The translations under genes were made by a program, and so were the position numbers. Of a stretch of DNA of 35,813 nucleotides, positions 28,177 to 35,813 are shown one piece after another. The stretch is from Lingula anatina (Eukaryota > Brachiopoda > Lingulata > Lingulida > Lingulidae), in NCBI RefSeq assembly GCF_001039355.2, contig NW_019774469.1:301671-337483 (forward strand), in the 5' to 3' direction. The notes beneath the pieces are model-generated. The model did not search any database and had not been told where the DNA came from. It worked only from the letters and a program-made list of their open reading frames with translations. The first letter of the stretch is position 1, and every line of letters begins with the position of its first letter.

Positions 28177-30394
28177 GTATGGATTGTAATAAACTATTCT
28201 TGCTGGACGTGTGCTTGATGTAAAACAGTTGAATGTTTTCTTTTTTTCTGTATTTCGAAATAAATAAAAATTGAGTTACACCATTACCGATACTAGTTAT
28301 TCTATTAACATTTGATATATTTGAACTTGAAGATCACTGCGAGTCCTACAGTAATACCATGCTGAGTTTAACGAATACTTTTAGATTGATACCTAACTCA
28401 CATATTTTTGCGTTCATATAGGTATTTAATTTGATAGTGTATTATAAAACAACCATAACTAAACAAAGACATCCATAACCTTCTGCCGTGTAAGTCTCCT
28501 TCCGCACAACATGGAATAAAGTCTGTAATTTAATAATAAAGAAATGATCCACACGTTTTTCACAATTATATCATTGTATTGCCGTTAGTTGTAAAAATAT
28601 ACTTAAAATGATTAAATATGTAAAAATACTTATATATGTTCCAGCCGACTCCGAGCGAGATATAATAAAACGCAGAATAAGTAAACAAGCTTGTGATGTT
28701 TTCAATGATCTCCGAGAATCTGGGGCTCTCTGTGACGTCACCATTAAGTGCGACGGACGAGATTTCCACGTCCACCGTATCATCATGTCCGGGTGTAGCC
28801 CATACTTCCGCGCTCTGTTCAGCAACGATCTCTCGGAGTCTTTTAAGTCAGAAATCATTATCCCGAACGTTTCTGCAGCCGATATGGAGCTGATCATTCA
28901 GTATGCTTACAGCCGACAGGTAATGTATTTATTGGTTGCTTTAAAAACAAATAAAAAATTTTGTATACAAATAGACACAAACTTTTGATTCAAATTCTGT
29001 CTAACAAAACATATACATGTAGATGACTAGAACATCTAATGCACACGTGTTTATTTTAGACGTGTTGGAAATAAATATTTTTTGAGGGGGGGGGGGTACA
29101 TAAAGAAGACCTCTTTCTATTCTTTCCCCTAGTTAAAGGATAAAATTCTTATTGGAAATATGTTTCTCTTCCCGCCAGGTGCACATCACAGAGGATAACG
29201 TGGAACATCTCCTCCCGGTGGCTGACCAGTTCCACATCCTGGGCCTCGTCAAGGCATGCTCCAAGTTCCTCCTGCACCATCTGAGCATCGAGAACTGCCT
29301 GGGAATCTGGCAGTTTGCCAAAGCCTATTTCTGCACCTACTTGGAGCACATGACGCTCAAGTTCATTCTCAGGAATTTTGGCGAGATCTCGGCGGTGAGT
29401 AACGAGATTTTGATGTTGGCTCCGGATGAGCTGTTGAGTTTGCTCAATTCGGACGACCTCAACGTCAGAGATGAGAGGTTTGCCTATGAAGCAGCTATAA
29501 GATGGATATCCATAAAGCCTGAGGAAAGGAAAGAATACATCGTCGACATCTTAAAATCTCTTCGTTTAGGTGAGTTTTTTTTTCTTTTTCATTCGTTCTG
29601 GTATCAATCAATGGTTTAATTGTCTTTTTTGTCTTTTCATTTTAATGAATAAATGAATACATATATAAATAAAGGTAGAGGTAATTGATGCTAATTAAAC
29701 TGCCTTTTAATACTTCCAGGTCTGATAGGGACAGAGTATTTCATGCGTCATGTAAAGACCAACGAGTTCGTGGTGGGCAACCCGGACTGTAAACCTATTA
29801 TTATACAGACTCTGGCGCTGATGCATGATTTTGAGATGACGAACGCTATGAACCTGGCTATAGGAAACCCCCTAATGCGACCTAGACTTCCCCATGAGGT
29901 ACTGTGAACGATCTTGGTTTATTCAAAATTGGGTCACAAAAATTATTAGTTCTCGTGTTGTCTCTGTATGATATACATGTATATTTTTCACAATGGAAAC
30001 ATCTTAAGGGTGCCGAGGTAATTGTATAGTTTCCAGATCTGTGTTTCAAAAAGCGATTCTAGCCCGGGCCTATTGTCGTTTCAATTTAAAAAAATAGAAA
30101 TTGATGAAATGTATTACTGCTTAAAAGTACTGGGTACAGACATGAAATTATTTTTTTTTTATAATATTAAGTAAAAAGTGACCTTCGTGTCCGTTGTTTG
30201 TTCCAGTTGTTGTTTGTTATTGGAGGGTGGAGCGGGGGAAGTCCGACCAAAGCCATCGAGGTGTACGACTCCCGAGCTGACCGCTGGAACCTCATGGACC
30301 CGGATGTGGAGGACACCGGTGAGGGCGCCCTCTGTCTGTCTGTCTGTCAGTTTAACGTTCACTCTTCTTATCTCACTTGAACTAGACTCTTTCT

Positions 30395-30426
<32 letters not shown>

Positions 30427-31008
30427 NNNNNNNNNNNNNNNNNNNNNNNNNNNNNNNNNNNNNNNNNNNNNNNNNNNNNNNNNNNNNNNNNNNNNNNNNN
30501 NNNNNNNNNNNNNNNNNNNNNNNNNNNNNNNNNNNNNNNNNNNNNNNNNNNNNNNNNNNNNNNNNNNNNNNNNNNNNNNNNNNNNNNNNNNNNNNNNNNN
30601 NNNNNNNNNNNNNNNNNNNNNNNNNNNNNNNNNNNNNNNNNNNNNNNNNNNNNNNNNNNNNNNNNNNNNNNNNNNNNNNNNNNNNNNNNNNNNNNNNNNN
30701 NNNNNNNNNTTTTTTTTTATTTTTTTTTGCTGTAAAACGTTCATTTAATTGCGAAAATATTGATTTATATACCTAATCTGTGGTATCTATTATTCAATCA
30801 ATTGATATATTTATAAGTTTATTTAATATTTTTTATAATTTTTCTTAAACCGGCCAGCTACAGCACGAGCGTACCACGGGTCGGTGTATCTGAGCGGTAA
30901 GATCTACGTGATCGGCGGCTTTGACGGCACTGAGCAGTTCAGCAGTGTGCGCGTGTTTGACCCCGAGACACGTGCCTGGGCTGAGAGCGCGCCCATGCAC
31001 CACAAGAG

Positions 31009-31049
<41 letters not shown>

Positions 31050-32109
31050 GATAAAGAAACTGAGCTTGCTTCCATTATTTGTGTTTGTTATGTTTATTCA
31101 AGCTACTTATTTTCGTCAGTTGAACTGCATTCCAAAATTCCAAAAACCCGATCAGAATAATCGTCAAGTTGCATGCACAATTTGATTGCAAATAATTTTT
31201 TGTTTGTGTTATGTGAATGTAGTTCACTTTTCCAAGGTGTTACGTGAGTGTCGTGGTCTGTGAGGAGCTTATCTACGCCATGGGAGGTTATGACGGCCGT
31301 CATCGTATGAACACAGCAGAACGCTATAATCCCAAGTACAACCAGTGGTCCTTCATCTCCCCCATGCACCAACAGAGAAGTGATGCCTCGGCTGCCACCT
31401 TAGATGGTGAGAGATTGATACTTACAGACTTTGCTACATTAATGTGCTAATGACATTTTGTCAAAAACAAAACACATGTTAAATGAGTAAACGAAAAGAT
31501 AATGAACAGCCCTTCATAGGTAGTCCCAACCATTTTCGGTTCTACTAATATATTGTTTAAGCAAATGTTCATCGTCAATTATATTTAGATATGTATTCAT
31601 TAATCTTTTTGTTTATGTTAAAGGAAATGTATATATAGTCGGTGGGTTTAATGGAAATGAGTGCCTGAGTGCCGCGGAGTACTACACGCCAGCAACCAAT
31701 CAGTGGACAGAAATCACGCCAATGCGGAACAGGCGAAGCGGAATTGGTAAGTTAGAGTAAAAACATCTTCGGTTCATCATGAAAAAAACAACATTATTTT
31801 GAAAAGTTAAACAGTCATGTTCATTATGCAATATACATTTTACCACCTGTCTTACTGACTTTCGTGCGATAATCCCGAGCAACATTAAACAGGACTGAGA
31901 ACAGATTTCACATTGCTTGTTATTATTATTTTTATTATTATTATTATTATTATAAGGGATCACGGCATTCAGGGGCCACATCTACGCTATAGGTGGATTT
32001 AACGGCATAGTTCGCATGAATTCTGCAGAACGCTATGATCCTGTAAAAAAGACCTGGACGCCCATAGCTGAGATGATGACACCTAGGAGTAACTTTGCAG
32101 TTGAGGTGA

Positions 32110-32152
<43 letters not shown>

Positions 32153-33021
32153 ACACACACGCACACACACATACAGTTGTACCTAGCTTGTTTGAACTTT
32201 AATTCCTGTTCGGAGTACAAAATGCATTTTTTTGCCCCACACCCCCTTAATAAAATTCTGACCAGCATGTGCTTAGTTCTAACACATATGATTAAGTCAA
32301 ACATAACCGGACGTGAATTACCATTCTCAAAAAGCGTTTTTTTTTTATACAAATAAAATATCAGTCAAACGAAAAACTATAAATAAAATAAATATCATCA
32401 GAAGTAAACAGAAGAAAAAGGTTAGGCGGTTTTATGACATCTTTCAGGTAATAGATGACCAGATATTTGCCATTGGTGGTTTTAATGGAATGACAACAGT
32501 GTTCTACGTTGAGTGTTATGACTACCTCGCCAATGATTGGTAAGTTATTTCTCAATCCGGCGCACAGTTTGGGCAACAGGCTGAGCTACTGACCTCAAGC
32601 TGACTTTGGAATCAATGCACGCTTGTTCTCGACTTAATTCAGTGCATAAAATAAGACGCAAATCTCTCGAAACCGAGAACTCTATTATATATAGAACTGT
32701 GAAGAGTCAAATACATAATAAGCATATACATGTGCAAAGTAATTTAGAGTATTTTCCCTTTTTCATTTTGTTTCCGCCATCATTTTCGATATTTTCCAAA
32801 TTAACTTCTTCATATTATTGCTTTTCAGGTGGGACGCCACAGATATGAACATTCAACGCAGTGCTCTCAGCGCATGCGTGGTAGATGAACTTCCTAATGC
32901 GCAGGTCCGACAGTACCTGAGTAAAGAGCGGGAACATTTGTTGGATCCAGCGATTCCTCCAGCAGACGACACTCAGGTGGACTACATCCGGGAACAGGGC
33001 ACGGCGTCGTCTGCTTTTTAG
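28131..33021 (+). CDS. KLHL10: Kelch-like protein 10 (KLHL10-like), 11 coding exons, 626 aa
   Basis: Exons: 28131-28176, 28645-28919, 29179-29569, 29720-29898, 30207-30318, 30858-31008, 31237-31406, 31624-31746, 31957-32105, 32448-32539, 32829-33021. All introns are GT-AG and the phases (1,0,1,0,1,2,1,1,0,2) join in one frame to TAG 33019-33021. The total is 1,881 nt, close to the roughly 608 residues of the vertebrate protein. Domains are BTB (about residues 40-140), BACK (about 145-245) and six Kelch repeats (about 298-590). KLHL10-like stretches include 'LLFVIGGWSGGSPT', 'ARAYHGSVYL', 'RCYVSVVV', 'GFNGNECL' and 'MNIQRSALSACVV'. KLHL10 is a CUL3 E3 adaptor required for spermiogenesis in mammals. 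Assignment rests on remembered similarity, not on a search. Intron 5 contains an assembly gap. Confidence 0.9.
28645..28919 (+). CDS. KLHL10: KLHL10-like exon 2: BTB domain, first part
   Basis: The acceptor is 'tgttccag' and the donor is GTAATG at 28920. It encodes the BTB core: 'LCDVTIK', the HVHRIIMSGCSPYFRALF helix and the 'IIQYAYSRQ' end. This domain makes the CUL3 contact and dimerises in KLHL proteins. Confidence 0.9.
29179..29569 (+). CDS. KLHL10: KLHL10-like exon 3: BTB end and BACK domain
   Basis: The acceptor is 'cccgccag' and the donor is GTGAGT at 29570. It starts 'VHITEDNVEHLL' and continues through 'ADQFHILGLVKAC', a 3-box-like segment, and the BACK domain up to 'ILKSLRLG'. BACK links BTB to the propeller and helps position CUL3. 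Confidence 0.9.
29720..29898 (+). CDS. KLHL10: KLHL10-like exon 4: BACK end and linker to propeller
   Basis: The acceptor is 'acttccag' and the donor is GTACTG at 29899. It encodes 'LIGTEYFMRHVKTNEFV', 'CKPIIIQTL' and ends 'NPLMRPRLPHE', which leads directly into blade 1 as in vertebrate KLHL10. Confidence 0.9.
30207..30318 (+). CDS. KLHL10: KLHL10-like exon 5: Kelch repeat 1
   Basis: The acceptor is 'tgttccag' and the donor is GTGAGG at 30319. It encodes 'LLFVIGGWSGGSPT', then the conserved Tyr and Trp of a Kelch repeat ('VYDSRADRW'). A short (CTGT)n tract lies right after the donor. Confidence 0.9.
30396..30709. other. Poly(T) and assembly gap in KLHL10 intron 5
   Basis: A T run from 30399 leads into N at 30427-30709 and resumes as a T tract. 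The gap size is likely nominal. Open frames read through it are meaningless. Confidence 0.95.
30858..31008 (+). CDS. KLHL10: KLHL10-like exon 6: Kelch repeat 2
   Basis: The acceptor is 'ccggccag' and the donor is GTGTGT at 31009. It encodes 'ARAYHGSVYL', 'VIGGFDG' and 'VFDPETRAW'. The donor is followed within a few bases by a (GA)n microsatellite. Confidence 0.9.
31015..31046. repeat. (GA)n microsatellite beside the exon 6 donor
   Basis: About 16 GA units start 6-7 bases after the donor GT at 31009. It is complementary to the (CT)n in intron 9. Confidence 0.9.
31237..31406 (+). CDS. KLHL10: KLHL10-like exon 7: Kelch repeat 3
   Basis: The acceptor is 'ttccaag' and the donor is GTGAGA at 31407. 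It encodes 'RCYVSVVV', 'AMGGYDGRHRMNTAERYNP' and 'QQRSDASAATLDG'. Confidence 0.9.
31624..31746 (+). CDS. KLHL10: KLHL10-like exon 8: Kelch repeat 4
   Basis: The acceptor is 'atgttaaag' and the donor is GTAAGT at 31747. It encodes 'NVYIVGGFNGNECLSAAEYY' in KLHL10 style and ends 'NRRSGIG'. Confidence 0.9.
31957..32105 (+). CDS. KLHL10: KLHL10-like exon 9: Kelch repeat 5
   Basis: The acceptor is 'ttataag', preceded by a (TTA)n tract instead of a normal polypyrimidine tract. The donor is GTGAGT at 32106, directly before (CT)n. It encodes 'HIYAIGGFNGIVRMNSAERYD' and 'TPRSNFAVE'. Confidence 0.9.
32109..32172. repeat. (CT)n and CA microsatellite beside the exon 9 donor
   Basis: (CT)n runs from about 32113 to 32147, followed by interrupted CA repeats. 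It begins within 10 bases of the exon 9 donor. Confidence 0.9.
32448..32539 (+). CDS. KLHL10: KLHL10-like exon 10: Kelch repeat 6, first part
   Basis: The acceptor is 'ctttcag' and the donor is GTAAGT at 32540. It encodes 'VIDDQIFAIGGFNGMTTVF' and 'VECYDYLANDW'. Repeat 6 continues in exon 11. Confidence 0.9.
32829..33021 (+). CDS. KLHL10: KLHL10-like exon 11: propeller end and C-terminal tail
   Basis: The acceptor is 'gcttttcag' and the exon ends in TAG 33019-33021. It encodes 'WDATDMNIQRSALSACVV' and then a divergent acidic tail to 'GTASSAF'. The tail is not conserved with vertebrate KLHL10 as I recall it. Confidence 0.9.
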
Positions 33022-33414
33022 ATGAAAATGAAGAAAAAAATGGACGCAATTGCATATTTCTTGAAACATATTTAAAAATAGCAAAGAGCACGCACATTTT
33101 TAATACTATAACATGGAAATTTGAAGAGTATTATTCCTGGTTAACAAAAGGTCAAAATATGATCACTGTTTATCACAATGTGCATATATGTATTTTATCA
33201 CTGTTTTGTTCTATGAGGTCCTATTACAATGTTCTTGGTGAACGCGGTTATTATTTTAGTTCACGTTTATATTCTTTGTTCTAAATATACTCACCGACAC
33301 ATCTTCAAATTGTGTTAAATTCGACTTCACATTTCTCATTTTTTTATTACGTCAAGCTTTCCTGGTTGATTTATTTTGCACCCTTTATTAAATAGAATAG
33401 TTTCTTTAAATTAA
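33022..33414 (+). other. KLHL10-like 3' UTR and flank
   Basis: A/T-rich sequence after the stop. The first polyadenylation-like hexamer is ATTAAA at 33387-33392, and AATAAA appears at 33451-33456 inside the following MITE. No other gene is seen. Confidence 0.5.
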
Positions 33415-33687
33415 GGGATAACAACTGTTCGAAAGCTATCCACAATTCCTAATAAATACACTGTAAACAACTCATAGGAACATCACATATTCTATTTTAC
33501 ATCAAAAACGGCAGTTATAGGTATTATCCTGATATTTGAGCTTGTCTTGAGACCACGTGACCTGCATAGATGGCTATACTTTTAAGAAAAATTCCAAGGC
33601 CTAACTTTGAATGTAGAACCGAGGGAAAAGTGTTGTTTTCCCCAGGAAAATTATTTTTAGTGGCCAAGTTGAATAGTTGTTATCCCA
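33415..33687. mobile_element. TTAA-type MITE, copy 3 (inverted)
   Basis: Left flank TTAA 33411-33414, then GGGATAACAACTGTT. The right end is complementary (AATAGTTGTTATCCC). The body aligns to the reverse complement of 7222-7541: 'aactcatagga' and 'tgcatagatggctat' match the complements of 'tatgagtt' and 'atagccatctatg'-type stretches. The right TTAA has decayed. It contains an AATAAA. Confidence 0.65.
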
Positions 33688-34011
33688 TTGATAGAAACGT
33701 ACAACTAAAAGTAAAAGACTTATGCTTTAAAAAAATTAACGGAAATATTGAAAAAGCTAAAGATGGATATAGTCATATATGACGTAAGTTGCAATTCACT
33801 TAAAACTTAAAAGGGGAATGGAGGTCGCATTTGGTACCACTGGTTTGATTTTTTTAAGGTCAAAAATTAAAACTTAAAAAATATTATTATTAAGTGATAA
33901 TTGTATATTGGAATTTTATTTATTTCGAGCTAGAAAACAATTTTCACTCACTGGCGAGTTTCCAACAGGCGAACAGCGGTCACGTGCACACACACACACA
34001 CACAAACGCAA
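33688..34011. other. Intergenic, CA microsatellite at 33985-34004
   Basis: A/T-rich sequence with a short CA repeat near its end. No coding feature is supported. Confidence 0.5.
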
Positions 34012-35813
34012 ATACGCACATGCACAAAGACTATTCTCAGAGAAATGTTTGCGAGCAAAAGAGAGGTCAAAGGGGCCATTGGTACGAACTATATTTATAT
34101 GAATTACCAGAGGCAAACTTTTTTTAGTTTTTACCACAAATCAATTCATTAAAGACTTGAACTGAACGCCAGGGGGCTTCCAAAGGCTTCGGACCTCCCG
34201 ATTACTAAGCAAATTCAGACCGCTTTATATATGTTTCTCAGAAAAGATTTCCAGGAAAATGGTTTGCATGCGTCATAGTTGCTTAGAATATCCTGCCTTT
34301 TAGATAAGACGATGTTTAACATTTCAACAAAACTAGTAAACGGTAACATAGGAAGATCTCGCAGCGTGTTAACGATTAATGATTATTCTGATAATTTCAA
34401 CCAGAGGCACACTTGAGATCGTTTCACGTTAATTTCATTTTATTCTCACACTATCTATGTTTTCCGTGTAAGCCGTGAAGGGGGAAGGATTGTTACATTT
34501 GCAAAGGAAGGAGATCAAATTTCTTACCTGGAGTCGAGGCGGATATATTTTTAGCTCTCTCTCTCTCTCTTTTTCTCTCTCTCTCTCTCACGTAGAACAT
34601 GCGCAGGGCTGGGGCTGATATCATTAACGATTTTAGCCTGAAAACTGGTTTAAGGTTTTAGACCTATATATGAGCTAGGGCTTTTTCGTTGAAAGTATAA
34701 AAAGTGAATATCGCAATTTCTGAAAAAAAAGGAAACATTTCGAAAATGAAACGCTGAGCAATTAAAAAAATGCCTGAAATCCAGAATCGATGCATTAGCA
34801 TCAAGCATACTTTAACTGAATTTTGGGAAAATAGTTTTTACATTTGCTTTGACATTTCCAGTACGATATAATTTTTTTTAAATAGTCCATTGATTCACCC
34901 ACAGGGAACAGGTTGGACTTTGCTGGCGTCCTATACCTATTGACTCCACTGTAACAACATCTGATCTCTTTATTTTGACCATGTAACATTATTCAGGTCC
35001 AAACACACATGCAAACACACATTTCCCGAACAGATTATTCTCAGATAAATATTCTGGAGCAAAAGAGAGGTCAAAGGGGCCATTGGTACGAACTATATTT
35101 ATATGAATTACCAGAGGCAAACTTTTTTTTAGTTTTTACCACAAATCAATTCATTAAAGACTTGAACTGAACGCCAGGGGGCTTCCAAAGGCTTCGGACC
35201 TCCCGATTACTAATAAAATTCAAACCGCTTTATATACGTTCCTCTGACAAGATTTCCAGGAAAATGGTTTTCAGGCGTCATACCTGCTTAGAATATCTTC
35301 CCTTTTGAATAAGACGAGGTTTAACATTTCAAAAAAACTAGTAAACGACAACATAGGAAGATCTTGCATCGTGTTAACAATTAATGATTATTCTAATAAT
35401 TTCAACCAGAGGCACAATTGAGATCGTTTCAAGTTAATTTCATTTCATTCACACTCTACCTGTGTTTTCCATGTAAGCTGCGAAGGGGGAAGGATTGCTA
35501 CCTTTGCAAAGGAAGGGATCATATTCCTTACCTGGAGTCGAGGCAGATATTTTTAGCTCTCACTTTCTCTCTCTCTCACGTTGAGCATGCGCAGGGCTGG
35601 GGCTGATTTCATCAACGGTTTTTAGCCTGAAAACTGGTTTTATGTTTTAGACCTATATATGAGCTAGGGCTTTTTCGTTGAAAGTATAAAAAGTGAATAT
35701 TGCAATTTCTGAAAAAAAAAATGGAAATATTTCGAAAATGAAGTGCTGAGCAATTAAAAGAAATGCCTGAAATCCAGAATCGATGCATTAGCATCAAGCA
35801 TTCTTTAACTGAA
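34012..35813. repeat. About 1-kb direct tandem repeat, second unit cut by window end
   Basis: Sequence from about 34012 is repeated from about 35013 with an offset near 1,004 bp. Landmarks are 'gagcaaaagagaggtcaaag' at 34053 and 35057, 'gccagggggcttcc' and 'agcctgaaaactggttt'. Each unit contains a CT tract (34554-34590; 35562-35578). The end of unit 1 (34885-35000) matches 120-330 at the other window end. Short open frames are not conserved between units. Confidence 0.85.

Noticed and set aside
30178-30735. 185-codon open frame in KLHL10 intron 5
   Set aside because: Most of it is unknown residues from the N gap and poly(T). It overlaps exon 5 in another frame.
1-35813. tRNA, rRNA or snRNA genes
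   Set aside because: I looked for tRNA T-loop-like GTTCRANNC stretches with matching stems and for conserved rRNA blocks and found none that fold. A covariance-model scan would be decisive.

Overview
The window is metazoan nuclear DNA, most likely from a lophotrochozoan and probably a bivalve-like mollusc. The reasons are clustered, intron-poor RING/B-box/coiled-coil/NHL (TRIM-NHL type) genes, a spliced kelch-like gene with GT-AG introns, dense non-autonomous DNA transposons, long dinucleotide microsatellites and N gaps typical of a draft assembly. The species cannot be fixed from the sequence. All recognised genes are on the + strand.

Layout: (1) 1-2996 is repeat-rich: a 153-bp tandem duplication, CA/GA microsatellites and a TTAG-flanked MITE. 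(2) 2997-5231 is TRIM copy A, open except for one in-frame TAA. (3) 5232-9100 holds a 3' flank shared with copy D and a roughly 1.06-kb tandem duplication, each full unit carrying a TTAA-type MITE. (4) 9101-11044 is TRIM copy B. It lacks RING and B-box1 and carries a 168-bp MITE-like insertion inside the propeller that keeps the frame open. (5) 11045-13127 holds a second TTAG MITE, a GC-palindromic foldback element and a duplicated promoter-like block with NRF1- and YY1-like motifs. (6) 13128-15364 is TRIM copy C, split by a 7-nt deletion. (7) 15365-23929 has no convincing complete gene, but has long CT/CA microsatellites, a 56-bp G-rich minisatellite, a hAT-like element, a DDE transposase remnant and perfect palindromes. 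(8) 23930-26228 is TRIM copy D, a mosaic with repeated B-box segments, nonsense codons and frameshifts. (9) 26229-28130 holds the flank shared with copy A, a nested pair of foldback elements and a cluster of CRE-like half-sites. (10) 28131-33021 is a complete 11-exon KLHL10-like gene. Its exon phases all agree and it predicts a 626-residue BTB-BACK-6xKelch protein. (11) 33022-35813 holds its 3' flank, a third TTAA MITE and a roughly 1-kb tandem repeat cut by the window end.

Functionally the window pairs two kinds of ubiquitin-ligase component. TRIM-NHL proteins are single-chain RING E3s, here in a decaying tandem family in which every copy has a different lesion. KLHL10 is a CUL3 substrate adaptor known from male germ cells in other animals. 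Nothing ties the two systems together beyond proximity. The most distinctive features are the in-frame transposon insertion in the copy B propeller, the different truncated open frames left by each TRIM copy, the CRE half-site cluster before KLHL10, and complementary GA and CT microsatellites next to two KLHL10 splice donors.
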